From positions 1 through 42,279 of the forward strand of contig JAIUMV010000027.1 in assembly GCA_022565395.1 (NCBI GenBank): a stretch of 42,279 nt of DNA. Direction: 5' to 3'. This DNA is from Marinobacter sp. Its GTDB lineage: Bacteria; Pseudomonadota; Gammaproteobacteria; Pseudomonadales; Oleiphilaceae. Positions within the stretch are counted from its first letter, which is position 1. Every line of letters starts with the position of its first letter. Below are positions 1 to 8,301 of the stretch, one piece after another. The position numbers and the translations under genes were made by a program. Under the pieces are notes generated by a model, which worked only from the letters and a program-made list of their open reading frames with translations, made no database searches and was not told the DNA's origin.

Positions 1-373
1 GGTGCAGGGGGTGATTGAGCCGGGTCAGGGATGTGAGGTTGGTTTTCATGCCGATCAGCACGTGCTGACTGGGCTTGCTCTGAATGACATCGCCGGAGAC
101 ATTGGGGTTGTTGCGTGCGGCGCGCAGTTCCTGCTCGGCATGGAGCAGGCCGAGGTTGAGTTCACCGCGGGGGTCTTTGGCCAGGTAAGCGGGATTGTAA
201 TAGGTGGCGGAGACCTGTGTATTGAACATGGACAGGGCCTGCGCGGAGGCGATGTCGGTGGGCATTAGCCCGTAGGTGGTGCCCAGGTTCCCCATGCCCG
301 CGAAGGTGGGCGAAGCGGCCAGAAGGCCCAGAACGAGTGGTGCAGCTTGCCAGGAGCGAGTGAAAGCAGTCAT
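1..373 (-). CDS. FadL/OmpP1-like outer membrane porin, N-terminal fragment
   Basis: Partial gene: it starts at the ATG at 373-371 and runs off the left edge after 124 codons. The first 25 or so residues form a signal peptide (Arg near the start, hydrophobic ALVLGLLAAS-type core, cleavage near FAG). After it comes a segment with ATYYNPAYLA, close to the N-terminal 'aaYYNPAgl' signature of FadL/OmpP1/TodX long-chain fatty acid or hydrocarbon porins. A GAGG-type ribosome binding site lies just upstream. From family knowledge such proteins are 14-stranded outer membrane barrels that take up hydrophobic substrates; the barrel itself is outside the window, so the family call rests on about 100 residues. 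Another outer membrane protein family is possible. Confidence 0.5.
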   Translation of the reverse strand, partial: MTAFTRSWQAAPLVLGLLAASPTFAGMGNLGTTYGLMPTDIASAQALSMFNTQVSATYYNPAYLAKDPRGELNLGLLHAEQELRAARNNPNVSGDVIQSKPSQHVLIGMKTNLTSLTRLNHPLH

Positions 374-780
374 TGAACAACCTCAAGCATTATTTTTATA
401 AAAAGTTGGAACCTTTGCCCTTTATTCTTCGTGCTCTTATAGAGGCAGGTTCCGTTATGGGACTATTGTGCCCATTTTTCGCGTGACTATTCTGTGACCA
501 AAATGACGCAGGTTGGCAGTCATCTTGGGTCTATTTCTTTTTTGTGTTTCTCCGGTTTTCCAGGTCGCTCCTCTAACTGAGATCTACCGCCAAAGGCTGC
601 GGGCCTATCTGCCCTGGATGACGTGCTTTACTTCTGCACAGACCAGGCCTGTCAGTCCGTACCGGAAGGCAAGGGTGAACAGGCTATCGGGCTAGCCATC
701 ACGTCGAGTTTTTCTGGTCTAGACTCGGCGTCTGGAGCGAGTATTTCGTTGAGAAAGTTGAGCTGTCGGGCAGCGCTCGT
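374..780. other. Intergenic stretch, no gene seen
   Basis: About 400 bases upstream of the porin gene without a convincing gene. Short open frames here have no plausible start, composition or recognisable product. It should hold the porin promoter (minus strand), but I could not find a clear -35/-10 pair. Right-hand neighbours are the tandem repeats next to the tRNA gene. Confidence 0.5.
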
Positions 781-867
781 CCTGCGGAGCGACCAAAATA
801 TGTGATTTTGGGCTGGAATAGTCCGGTGAGGTCTAGCGCGACTGAAAGGAGTGGTGGGCCCACCAGG
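781..867 (-). repeat. Tandem repeat copy 1, carrying a tRNA 3' end relic
   Basis: 87-base copy nearly identical to 902-988. It includes a hairpin around CCAAAAT...GATTTTGG and ends with about 16 bases (852-867) identical to the 3' end of the neighbouring tRNA-Ile gene, acceptor strand and CCA included. Only the 3' end of the tRNA is present, so this copy is not a functional tRNA. The two copies lie 121 bases apart. Confidence 0.85.
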
Positions 868-901
868 GCGTAGCGGGATTGAGCGGAAGCGCAGCTTTCG
901 C

Positions 902-972
902 CCTGCGAAGCGACCAAAATCTGTGATTTTGGGCTGGAATAGTCCGGTGAGGTTCAGCGCGACTGAAAGGAG

Positions 973-988
<16 letters not shown>
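902..988 (-). repeat. Tandem repeat copy 2, overlapping the tRNA 3' end
   Basis: Second copy of the 87-base unit at 781-867, differing at only a few positions. Its right end is the genuine 3' end of the intact tRNA gene. Its hairpin is a perfect 8-bp inverted repeat (CCAAAATC-TGT-GATTTTGG) at about 912-930, downstream of the tRNA on the minus strand. There is no T-run after it, so it may be a processing or weak termination structure. Confidence 0.85.
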
Positions 989-1049
<61 letters not shown>

Positions 1050-1202
1050 ACTGCAAAAACTACCGTGCCTTCATCAGGCGTCCGCTCGGGCCTTACGCCC
1101 TCCCGGTCGCGGGTTTATGCCTCCTTGCGGAGGTCCAGGGCGCTGGCGCCCGTTCGTCCCGCTGCGATATGCCACCGGCATATCGGTCGGGCCTCACCCC
1201 CA

Positions 1203-1234
1203 GCTCTAACCAACTGAGCTATAGGCCCACTGCA
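1203..1234 (-). pseudogene. tRNA-Ile 5' fragment relic with leader
   Basis: Exact 32-base copy of 1024-1055: the first 26 nt of the tRNA gene (acceptor 5' strand and D arm) plus six leader bases. The rest of a tRNA is missing. The 150 bases between this relic and the real tRNA contain several short GC-rich inverted repeats (for example GATATGCC/GGCATATC near 1165-1185) and no gene. The relic, not the intact tRNA, lies at normal distance from the putative tRNA promoter at 1265-1270. Confidence 0.85.
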
Positions 1235-1254
1235 GAATCAAACGCTTGGAATGA

Positions 1255-1292
1255 AGCGGGCGCCATTATACCCATGAGTGGTGGCGCCCGCT
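1255..1292 (-). terminator. Hairpin downstream of rpoD
   Basis: Perfect 11-bp inverted repeat (AGCGGGCGCCA / TGGCGCCCGCT) with a 16-nt loop, starting 10 bases after the rpoD stop codon. No T-run follows, so termination would be weak or factor-dependent. The loop carries the TATAAT of the putative tRNA promoter, so the two functions overlap here. Confidence 0.4.
1265..1270 (-). promoter_or_regulatory. Putative stable-RNA promoter -10 for tRNA-Ile2
   Basis: Perfect TATAAT on the minus strand followed by a GC-rich discriminator (GGCGCCCGC), the composition typical of stringently controlled tRNA and rRNA promoters. No good -35 was found. It lies about 36 bases upstream of the 5' tRNA relic and about 215 bases upstream of the intact tRNA. 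Confidence 0.45.
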
Positions 1293-1301
1293 ACTACCTG
1301 A

Positions 1302-3155
1302 TTAGCTGTTCTGGTCGTCCAGGAAGCCGCGCAGGTGGTCGGAGCGGGAAGGGTGGCGCAGTTTGCGCAGGGCCTTGGCTTCGATCTGGCGGATACGCTC
1401 CCGGGTGACGTCGAACTGCTTGCCGACTTCTTCCAGGGTGTGGTCCGTGTTCATTTCGATACCAAAGCGCATCCGCAGTACCTTGGACTCCCGGGCGGTC
1501 AGGCCAGCGAGTACGGAGCGGGTGGCTTCGCGCAGGCCTTCGGCGGTGGCAGAGTCCACCGGCGACAGGGCCTGGATATCTTCAATGAAATCGCCCAGAT
1601 GCGAATCTTCGTCATCACCGATGGGGGTTTCCATGGAGATGGGCTCTTTGGCGATTTTCAGTACCTTGCGGATCTTGTCCTCAGGCATGTCCATGCGCTC
1701 GCCCAGCTCTTCCGGGGTCGGTTCGCGGCCCATCTCCTGCAGCATCTGGCGGGAGATGCGATTGAGCTTGTTGATGGTCTCGATCATGTGCACCGGAATC
1801 CGGATGGTGCGCGCCTGGTCCGCAATGGAGCGGGTGATGGCCTGGCGAATCCACCAGGTGGCGTAGGTCGAGAACTTGTAACCGCGGCGATATTCGAACT
1901 TGTCCACGGCTTTCATCAGGCCGATGTTGCCTTCTTGGATCAAGTCGAGGAACTGCAGGCCGCGGTTGGTGTACTTCTTGGCGATGGAGATAACCAGACG
2001 CAGGTTAGCTTCCACCATTTCTTTCTTGGCGCGACGGGCTTTGGCTTCACCGATAGAGACACGGCGGTTGATTTCCTTGATGTCGGAAACATCCAGGCCT
2101 ACATCGTTCTGTACGTTCAGAATACGCTTCTGCAGACGTACGATGTCGTCCAGCCGTTCGCCGATAGCGCTGGCGTAGGGCTTCTTGGTCTTGGAAATCT
2201 TCTCTGCCCAGTCGAGGGATACTTCGTTGCCAGGGAAGCTCTTGATAAAGTCCTTGCGGTCCATGCCGCATTCGCGCACGCAGATCTGCATGATGGTGCG
2301 TTCGTTCTCGCGCACCATATCGTTGGTGGAGCGCACCAGGTTGACCAGCTCATCAAAGGCTTTGTTGGCCAGCTTGAACGGGGCAAACACCTCGCCCAAT
2401 TCGTTCAGGGCTGCCTGGGTATTCTTGTGGCCACGGCCGTGCTTGGTCAGGCAGGCATTGGCGGCGGCCAGCTTCTCTTTCAGCAGCTCGAAGCGCAGGC
2501 GGGTTTCTTCCGGGTCGGGGCCGCTATCGCTGTCGTCGTCAGTGGTGGCGGTGTCGTCGTCATCGTCATCACTGCTGCTGTCATCGTCTGCAGCCGGCGC
2601 GTCGTTGCTGGTGTCTTCGCCCATGAAGGGTACGGCATCGTCGGGGTCAAAGAAGCCGGTGACTATGTCACTGATGCGGCCTTCGTTCTCGATGATGCGG
2701 TCATACGCCTGAGCTACAGTGGCAATGGTGCCGGGGAAGTGGGCAACCGCCGCCATAACGTCACGGATGCCTTCCTCGATACGCTTGGCGATGACAATTT
2801 CGCCTTCCCGGGTCAGCAGTTCCACGGTGCCCATTTCACGCATGTACATGCGCACGGGGTCGGTGGTGCGGCCGGCATCGCTTTCCACAGCGGCGAGAGC
2901 AGCTGCGGCCTCGGCAGCGGCAGCTTCATCGGCGGTGGAGTCGCCGTCGGTCATGAGCAGGGTTTCTGCGTCCGGGGCTTCCTCGCAAACCTGGATGCCC
3001 ATGTCATTGATCATGCGGATGATGTCTTCAACCTGATCAGGGTCGGCAATATCTTCCGGCAGGTGGTCGTTGACTTCGGCGTAAGTCAGGTAACCTTGCT
3101 CTTTGCCGCGGGCAATGAGATCTTTCAAACGGGATTTTTGCGAATTGCCTGACAT
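1302..3155 (-). CDS. rpoD: RNA polymerase primary sigma factor sigma-70
   Basis: Housekeeping sigma factor of 617 residues that directs RNA polymerase to most promoters. Visible in order: region 1.1 at the N terminus ([15 protein letters not shown]), region 1.2 ([24 protein letters not shown]), the non-conserved region with a very acidic Asp/Ser tract (about residues 190-220), region 2 ([26 protein letters not shown]), region 3, and region 4 with the helix-turn-helix [29 protein letters not shown] chose the ATG at 3155 rather than the GTG at 3161 because an AAGGG ribosome binding site lies five bases upstream of the ATG and the protein then begins MSGN like pseudomonad RpoD. It is the last gene of the rpsU-dnaG-rpoD operon and probably also has its own promoter in the 186-bp gap. 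Confidence 0.98.
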   Translation of the reverse strand: MSGNSQKSRLKDLIARGKEQGYLTYAEVNDHLPEDIADPDQVEDIIRMINDMGIQVCEEAPDAETLLMTDGDSTADEAAAAEAAAALAAVESDAGRTTDPVRMYMREMGTVELLTREGEIVIAKRIEEGIRDVMAAVAHFPGTIATVAQAYDRIIENEGRISDIVTGFFDPDDAVPFMGEDTSNDAPAADDDSSSDDDDDDTATTDDDSDSGPDPEETRLRFELLKEKLAAANACLTKHGRGHKNTQAALNELGEVFAPFKLANKAFDELVNLVRSTNDMVRENERTIMQICVRECGMDRKDFIKSFPGNEVSLDWAEKISKTKKPYASAIGERLDDIVRLQKRILNVQNDVGLDVSDIKEINRRVSIGEAKARRAKKEMVEANLRLVISIAKKYTNRGLQFLDLIQEGNIGLMKAVDKFEYRRGYKFSTYATWWIRQAITRSIADQARTIRIPVHMIETINKLNRISRQMLQEMGREPTPEELGERMDMPEDKIRKVLKIAKEPISMETPIGDDEDSHLGDFIEDIQALSPVDSATAEGLREATRSVLAGLTARESKVLRMRFGIEMNTDHTLEEVGKQFDVTRERIRQIEAKALRKLRHPSRSDHLRGFLDDQNS

Positions 3156-3199
3156 AGACACCCTTTGAATTCGCTGATAAGGAAAAAAATTAAACAGCC

Positions 3200-3205
3200 A
3201 TTATA
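3200..3205 (-). promoter_or_regulatory. Candidate internal promoter of rpoD (-10)
   Basis: Perfect TATAAT on the minus strand, 45 bases upstream of the rpoD ATG. Seventeen bases further upstream stands TGGCAC, a poor -35. An rpoD-proximal promoter inside this operon is established for E. coli; here only the -10 supports it. Confidence 0.4.
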
Positions 3206-3341
3206 GCTGTCGCTCGGTTTACGTGCCACCACGCTACCGGCTAGGTAGTTAGATGGTGGCGCAGGCACAGAGTTTCAAGCCGGAGGCCGCAGGCCAAACT
3301 CAATTGGCGTGCCGCTGGGCATCCGGGAGCCGATTGGCGCG

Positions 3342-5048
3342 CTAACTGGGGCGGGCGCTGGTCAGGCTTTTCAGTTCTTCCCTGGCTTCTGGCGGCAGGT
3401 CATTAATGCGTTTGGCCTGGGTCAGAAGCTGGCTAATCCGTTGCTTGCGCACGGCTTCTTCATTCGGGCTTAGTATTTCCCGAGACGCCGCGAGAATGTT
3501 CTCCCGGCTAGGTACGTGCTCCACGCCCTTGAACAGGCCTTTGAACTCGGCCTGTGCCTGCCGGTTGGTGGCCAGGGCGCGGATAATCTGGCGACGGCTG
3601 GTCAATTCCTCGGCCAGTATCCAGTCTGCAAAGTGCGCACAGGTCGACAGGTTGCGGTCGTTGCGCGCGGCTGCTCGGATTTCGGTGGCCAGGTCCGGTG
3701 ATTCAAGCAGCGCCAGGCATAGCATGCTGTCGCGGCTGAGCCTCACATCCACCGGGGCTTCGTTGGTCTTTTTCTTGTCCCAAGCCTGTTGCCAGGGACG
3801 GCGGCCGCCGCACAGCCGCATCATTTCATGCCACATGGCATCCCGCAGTGAGCAGCGGGGAATCTTGTTCAGCAGCGGCTCCACCCGGGCGCGCAGTTCA
3901 CCGCGATGCTCGGCCAGCTCCAGGTCCAGCCCCTGGCCCTGTCGCTCAAACAGAAAACGGGAAAGGGGCGCAGCGCCCGCCACCCGTTCAAGAAACTTGT
4001 CTTTGCCTTCTTTACGTACCAGCGTATCCGGGTCTTCGCCCTGGGGCAGCATCAAAAATTGCAGATGAATGCCGTCCTTGATCAGCTCTAGCGCGTTTTC
4101 CAGCGCGCGGTCAGCAGCGCGGTAGCCCGCATCGTCACCATCAAAACAGAAAATCAGGTGCCGCACCTGTTTAAACAGGGCGGTCAGGCTGTCCTGATTG
4201 GTGGCTGTGCCCAGGGTGGCGACGGCATAGTCAATGCCGTGCTGGGCCAGGGCGATAACATCCATGTAGCCTTCCACCACCAGCAGGCGGTCCAGCTGGC
4301 GAATGGCCTGCTGTGCTTCATAAAGACCGTATACTTCCCGGCTTTTGTGAAAGACATCGGACTCCGGAGAGTTGATGTACTTGGCCTTGTCATCCCCCAG
4401 CGTGCGGCCGCCAAAGGCGACAGTGCGCCCCCGGGTGTTGCGGATCGGGAACATGACCCGATTGCGGAACAGGTCCCTGGAGCGACCGAACTTATCGGAT
4501 ACCGTGCCGGTTTCCAGTAGTCGGGCCAGCAACTCGGCATTTGCTGCATTGGCCAAGGCCGCGCCCTCACCGGGCGCATAGCCCAATTGGTAACGGGCAA
4601 TAATCTGTGAGTCCAGCCCGCGGCGTTGCAGGTAGTCCTGTGCCAGTTTGCCTGCGGGCTGTTGCAAGGCCTGCTGGTAATACTGGCTGGCAAAATCCAG
4701 TGCGTCGGTGAGGGATTTGGCCTGGGCCATTTCCCGCTTGGCGCTCTGGTCGTAGGGCACTTCCAGTCCGGCCCGGCGCGCCAGCTCTTCAACGGCATCG
4801 GTAAAAGCCATGCCGTCCAGTTCACGAATGAAGCTGATGGCATCACCGTGGGCGCCACAGCCGAAGCAGTGGTAAAAACCCTTATCCGGGCGCACATGGA
4901 AAGAGGGCGTTTTTTCGTCGTGGAACGGGCAGCAGGCTTTGAAGCTGTTGCCGGCCTTCTTGAGCGTAATGCGGCTGCCCACCAGGTCCGCAAGGTCGAT
5001 GCGGTCAAGCAGATTTTCGATAAAGCTCTGAGGGATAAGTCCACTCAT
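3342..5048 (-). CDS. dnaG: DNA primase
   Basis: Synthesises RNA primers at the replication fork. The 568 residues are slightly shorter than the 581 of E. coli. The N-terminal zinc-ribbon CHC2 domain has Cys40, His43, Cys61 and Cys64 (CPFH...CFGC). The TOPRIM catalytic core shows the VEGYMD and DGDDAG motifs that bind metal, and a C-terminal helicase-binding domain follows. It lies between rpsU and rpoD in the conserved macromolecular synthesis operon; the gap to rpsU contains two hairpins that could lower dnaG expression, and 186 bases separate it from rpoD. Confidence 0.97.
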   Translation of the reverse strand: MSGLIPQSFIENLLDRIDLADLVGSRITLKKAGNSFKACCPFHDEKTPSFHVRPDKGFYHCFGCGAHGDAISFIRELDGMAFTDAVEELARRAGLEVPYDQSAKREMAQAKSLTDALDFASQYYQQALQQPAGKLAQDYLQRRGLDSQIIARYQLGYAPGEGAALANAANAELLARLLETGTVSDKFGRSRDLFRNRVMFPIRNTRGRTVAFGGRTLGDDKAKYINSPESDVFHKSREVYGLYEAQQAIRQLDRLLVVEGYMDVIALAQHGIDYAVATLGTATNQDSLTALFKQVRHLIFCFDGDDAGYRAADRALENALELIKDGIHLQFLMLPQGEDPDTLVRKEGKDKFLERVAGAAPLSRFLFERQGQGLDLELAEHRGELRARVEPLLNKIPRCSLRDAMWHEMMRLCGGRRPWQQAWDKKKTNEAPVDVRLSRDSMLCLALLESPDLATEIRAAARNDRNLSTCAHFADWILAEELTSRRQIIRALATNRQAQAEFKGLFKGVEHVPSRENILAASREILSPNEEAVRKQRISQLLTQAKRINDLPPEAREELKSLTSARPS

Positions 5049-5097
5049 GGCGGGTTACCTGCTTCTGCTCAAGGGCTGGGCATTTTCCATAGCCAAA

Positions 5098-5127
5098 GAT
5101 GCCGCCGGGGCGGGCCCCGGCGGCATC
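5098..5127 (-). terminator. Strong hairpin between rpsU and dnaG (attenuator)
   Basis: Perfect 13-bp GC-rich stem (GATGCCGCCGGGG) with a 4-nt loop, followed on the minus strand by only TTT. In E. coli a terminator in the same place allows partial read-through, so that much S21 but little primase is made. The poor T-run suggests partial termination or an mRNA processing structure here too. Confidence 0.65.
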
Positions 5128-5136
5128 TCGGGTCCA

Positions 5137-5155
5137 CCGCAGGCGAGGCCTGCGG
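5137..5155 (-). terminator. Second hairpin in the rpsU-dnaG gap
   Basis: Perfect 8-bp inverted repeat CCGCAGGC-GAG-GCCTGCGG with a 3-nt loop, between the rpsU stop and the larger hairpin at 5098-5127. The two may act together as an attenuator or RNase target. Confidence 0.45.
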
Positions 5156-5180
5156 CGATCAGGGGATACCTGAGTGTAAC

Positions 5181-5396
5181 TTAGTACAGACGCTCAAACT
5201 TGCGCTGTTCGCGCTGCAGCTTCTTCAGGTGGCGCTTGACCGCTGCGGCCGCCTTGCGCTTACGTACTGAAGTCGGCTTCTCGTAGTGCTCACGACGACG
5301 CACTTCGGACAGGATGCCTGCTTTTTCGCAGGAACGCTTGAAGCGACGCAGTGCTACGTCAAACGGCTCGTTTTCTTTAACTTTGACAGCTGGCAT
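5181..5396 (-). CDS. rpsU: 30S ribosomal protein S21
   Basis: Complete 71-residue S21, the small basic protein of the 30S subunit needed for efficient initiation. It begins [21 protein letters not shown]-like and ends in an Arg/Lys-rich helix ([15 protein letters not shown]...QRKFERLY), the usual length and layout of the family. It is the first gene of the rpsU-dnaG-rpoD operon, and a sigma-70 promoter lies 140 bases upstream. Confidence 0.98.
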   Translation of the reverse strand: MPAVKVKENEPFDVALRRFKRSCEKAGILSEVRRREHYEKPTSVRKRKAAAAVKRHLKKLQREQRKFERLY

Positions 5397-5535
5397 TCGA
5401 AAATCACCTACCTGGAGTTTGGATACGGTTTGCGTGTACGAAAGCGTGAATAAGGGCTTTTGCTGCCTGCACGCTTCTGTTCTTTGGGCCAGTCATTCTG
5501 TACACCAATAGACCAGCCGACAATTAAGGGCCAGA

Positions 5536-5564
5536 ATGATAGCTCGTTGAGTCGGGGTGGTCAA
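5536..5564 (-). promoter_or_regulatory. Sigma-70 promoter of rpsU-dnaG-rpoD
   Basis: On the minus strand, -35 TTGACC (5564-5559), a 17-bp spacer and -10 TATCAT (5541-5536). Each box differs from consensus at one position and the spacing is ideal. Transcription would start near 5529, leaving a leader of about 130 nt before rpsU. Confidence 0.75.
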
Positions 5565-5632
5565 TGGTTGTTCACCCGCGGTGGGGAGTTTCTGGTAAAG
5601 TAGCGGCCCGGACCAGGCCAGGGTGGAAGACA

Positions 5633-6688
5633 ATGTTGGTATTGGGTATTGAAACGTCCTGCGATGAAACGGGCGTGGCACTGTATCACAGCGAGCGGGG
5701 CCTGTTGGGCCATGCACTGTTCAGTCAGGTGGGTATGCATGCTGATTATGGCGGCGTGGTGCCGGAGCTGGCGTCCCGAGACCATGTGCGCAAACTGTTG
5801 CCGCTGTGCGATGAAGTGCTGGCACAGGCCGGGCTGACGCGCTCGGCCATTGAGGCTATTGCGTACACCGCCGGGCCGGGGCTGATCGGTGCTTTAATGG
5901 TGGGGGGATCCGTCGCTCACGCCCTGGCGCTGGCGCTGGATGTGCCCGTGCTTGGCGTGCATCACATGGAAGGCCACTTGCTGGCACCGATGCTGGAGCC
6001 GACGCCCCCTGCCTTTCCCTTTGTTGCCTTACTGGTATCCGGTGGCCACACCCAGTTGGTGCAGGTGGATGGCATTGGCGAATACCGCATGTTGGGTGAA
6101 TCGGTGGATGATGCCGCTGGCGAGGCTTTTGACAAAACGGCAAAAATGCTTGGTCTGGACTATCCCGGCGGGCCACGGGTGGCGGCGCTGGCGGCGCAGG
6201 GGCGTAGTGGTCGTTACCGCTTCCCACGGCCGATGACCGACCGCCCCGGGCTGGACTTCAGCTTCAGTGGTCTGAAGACCTTTACTTTGAATACAGTAAC
6301 GGCCGCCGGCGAAGCGGGCACCCTGGACGAGCAGGTAAAGGCGGACATTGCCCTGGCGTTTGAGGAGGCCGTGGTGGACACCCTGATGATCAAGTGTCGC
6401 CGCGCGCTGGAGGCCTCCGGTTGTGAACGGCTGGTCATTGCCGGTGGGGTGAGCGCCAACCGGCGTTTGCGGGCGGCACTGGAAGCCATGACGGCAAAGC
6501 GTGGCGCCTCGGTATTTTATGCGCGCCCGGAGTTCTGTACGGATAATGGCGCCATGATTGCCTACGCCGGTTGTCAGCGTTTGCTGGCCGGGCAGCGGGA
6601 CGGTGACCGCATTATTGCGGTGCCGCGCTGGCCCATGGACACCCTGCCAGCCCTGGCGGAGCCCCGTCAGCATGGGTTGGTTGACTAA
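5633..6688 (+). CDS. tsaD: tRNA N6-adenosine threonylcarbamoyltransferase TsaD
   Basis: Transfers the threonylcarbamoyl group to A37 of ANN-decoding tRNAs, with TsaB and TsaE as partners. The 351-residue protein begins [14 protein letters not shown], the ASKHA-fold phosphate loop, and has the metal-binding HMEGH motif near residue 110, then SGGHTQL and a C-terminal [24 protein letters not shown] segment. I chose the internal ATG at 5633 because the family begins there; the longer frame to 5564 adds 23 residues unlike the family. It stands next to rpsU in the opposite direction, as in many gammaproteobacteria, and its stop overlaps that of plsY by 4 bases. Confidence 0.97.
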   Translation: MLVLGIETSCDETGVALYHSERGLLGHALFSQVGMHADYGGVVPELASRDHVRKLLPLCDEVLAQAGLTRSAIEAIAYTAGPGLIGALMVGGSVAHALALALDVPVLGVHHMEGHLLAPMLEPTPPAFPFVALLVSGGHTQLVQVDGIGEYRMLGESVDDAAGEAFDKTAKMLGLDYPGGPRVAALAAQGRSGRYRFPRPMTDRPGLDFSFSGLKTFTLNTVTAAGEAGTLDEQVKADIALAFEEAVVDTLMIKCRRALEASGCERLVIAGGVSANRRLRAALEAMTAKRGASVFYARPEFCTDNGAMIAYAGCQRLLAGQRDGDRIIAVPRWPMDTLPALAEPRQHGLVD

Positions 6689-7326
6689 TCTGCGGGTGGT
6701 TCCGGAGGCTTGGGTGGTTTATCCCCGGTGGATCGGGGCGGACCAAAGCCCAGTTCGCGCCCTTGTGCCAGACGGATCAGGTTGCTGCGGTGGCGCACCA
6801 CGATAAGCAGCGCCATCAGGGCAAACAGCGGCAGTGCCTCAGGCTCCAGCAGGGCACTGATGAGCGGGGCAAAGACGGCTGCGGTGACTGAGGCGAGGGC
6901 GGAAATCCGCCAGTAACCCATGATGCTGAGCCAGATAAGCGCCATAAACAGCGTTGTGGCGGGCGCCAGGGCCAGCCCTGCCCCGAGGGCGGTGGCTACC
7001 CCTTTGCCACCTTGAAAGCGGAAGAACAGCGGTACCATGTGCCCGGTCACCGCGCAGAGGGCGATCATGACCTGGGCCAGGATGGGCTGATTCAGTTGCG
7101 CGCTGATCCAGACCGGCAGCCAGCCTTTGCCAGCATCCAGAATCAGGGTGATCAGCGCAGGCAGCCAGCCGCCCGCCCGGTAGACATTGGTTGCGCCGGG
7201 GTTGCCTGAGCCCAGCGCGCGCGGGTCGGGCAGGCGCCACAGCCGGCACACGATGGGGGCAAACAGCACGGAGCCCGCCAGGTAGGCAGCCATCCCGAGC
7301 AGTACGAGGAGCAGGGCGTCATTCAT
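6685..7326 (-). CDS. plsY: Acyl-phosphate glycerol-3-phosphate acyltransferase PlsY
   Basis: Inner membrane enzyme that acylates glycerol-3-phosphate with acyl-phosphate from PlsX, the first step of phospholipid synthesis. The 213 residues hold several hydrophobic helices and the three family motifs: [12 protein letters not shown] (about 40-51), [12 protein letters not shown] (about 108-119) and RHRSNLIRL (about 180). The C-terminal 20 residues are Pro-rich and not conserved. It is convergent with tsaD and divergent from folB. Confidence 0.95.
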   Translation of the reverse strand: MNDALLLVLLGMAAYLAGSVLFAPIVCRLWRLPDPRALGSGNPGATNVYRAGGWLPALITLILDAGKGWLPVWISAQLNQPILAQVMIALCAVTGHMVPLFFRFQGGKGVATALGAGLALAPATTLFMALIWLSIMGYWRISALASVTAAVFAPLISALLEPEALPLFALMALLIVVRHRSNLIRLAQGRELGFGPPRSTGDKPPKPPEPPAD

Positions 7327-7417
7327 CAGCAGCTTCGCGGCTTGACCAAAGGCTCCCTAACAGTAGTGGTTTCCCGCTGGGGCTGCAATCCATTGAATGG
7401 TATGAAGGAAGGTGATA

Positions 7418-7777
7418 GTGACCGATAGCGTCCTGATCGAAGGGCTGGAAGTTGAAGCCGTGATAGGTGTGTACGACTGGGAGCGCCAGATCAGCCAGCG
7501 TTTGCTGCTGGATCTGGATATGGCCTGGGACAACCGCCGCCCCGCCGCCAGTGATAATGTGGCGGATGCGCTTGACTATGCCGCCGTCTGTGAGCGGGTG
7601 ACAGCCTGGTTTGCTGCGCATCAGCCGCAGCTGCTGGAGACCGCAGCGGAGGCCATTGCCGCCGACCTGATGGGTCATTTCGGTATGCCTTGGTTGCGGT
7701 TGGTGATTCGCAAACCTGGTGTGGTGCCTCAGGCACGCTCCGTGGGTATTGTGCTGGAGCGGGGGCAGCGTCCGTGA
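7418..7777 (+). CDS. folB: Dihydroneopterin aldolase
   Basis: Folate pathway enzyme that cleaves 7,8-dihydroneopterin to 6-hydroxymethyl-dihydropterin and glycolaldehyde. It has the family N terminus IEGLEVEAVIGVYDWE, the Tyr/Ala core (DALDYAAVCERV), the Glu of LLETAAEAIA and the C-terminal RKPGVVPQARSVGIVLER. Two GTG starts are possible, at 7412 and 7418; the AAGGAAGG ribosome binding site at 7405-7412 overlaps the first and is well placed for the second, so 7418 (119 residues) is preferred. The stop overlaps the folK start (GTGA), so the two are translationally coupled. Confidence 0.93.
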   Translation: MTDSVLIEGLEVEAVIGVYDWERQISQRLLLDLDMAWDNRRPAASDNVADALDYAAVCERVTAWFAAHQPQLLETAAEAIAADLMGHFGMPWLRLVIRKPGVVPQARSVGIVLERGQRP

Positions 7778-8301
7778 CGGTTCGGGTTTACATCAGTATT
7801 GGCAGTAATGTGGACCGTGAGCGGCATGTGACGGTGGCCCTGAACGCCCTGGCGGATGCTTTTGGCGACCTGCAGTTGTCATCGGTCTATGAGAGTGAGG
7901 CGGTCGGCTTTGCCGGCAGTCCGTTCTACAACCTGGTGGCGGGTATCGACACGGCGCTGCCGGTGGGCGTGCTGGCGCGTGAGTTTAAAGCGCTGGAACT
8001 CCGGCATGGCCGGTTACCCGGCGCGCTGAAGTTCAGCCCCCGCACCCTGGATCTGGACATCCTGCTGTACGGTGACCAGGTCGGTGAGGTGGACGGAGTT
8101 GAGCTGCCGCGGGCAGAAATTCTGACCAATGCCTTTGTCTTGCAGCCCATGGCGGAAATTGCGCCCGGCCTGTGTCACCCCGTATGTGGCGAAACCTATG
8201 AGGCCCTGTGGCAGGCCTATAACACGCCCCAACGGCTATGGCCGGTGTCATTTCTGTGGCGCGGGCGGCAGCTGTCCGCCGGATTTGCTCACAGCTCGTG
8301 A
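7774..8301 (+). CDS. folK: FolK-like HPPK paralogue, divergent
   Basis: 6-hydroxymethyl-dihydropterin pyrophosphokinase family, 175 residues, starting with a GTG that overlaps the folB stop. It keeps the beginning ([13 protein letters not shown]), the FYNLV region and the metal-binding [14 protein letters not shown] motif. It departs from canonical HPPK in the substrate loops: the VGPQDQPD-type loop reads AVGFAGSPF, the Trp before PRTLDLD is absent, and the VPH...R.F segment is LPRAEI..NAF, so the His and Arg thought to assist catalysis are missing. The window's other folK (11755-12285) has all of these. This copy may act on another substrate, be weak, or be regulatory. Pseudomonads carry a similar gene here. 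Confidence 0.8.
   Translation: MTVRVYISIGSNVDRERHVTVALNALADAFGDLQLSSVYESEAVGFAGSPFYNLVAGIDTALPVGVLAREFKALELRHGRLPGALKFSPRTLDLDILLYGDQVGEVDGVELPRAEILTNAFVLQPMAEIAPGLCHPVCGETYEALWQAYNTPQRLWPVSFLWRGRQLSAGFAHSS

Noticed and set aside
1335-3152. 605-codon open frame antisense to rpoD
   Set aside because: Lies wholly opposite rpoD, resembles no protein, and follows from the high-GC codon pattern of the true gene.
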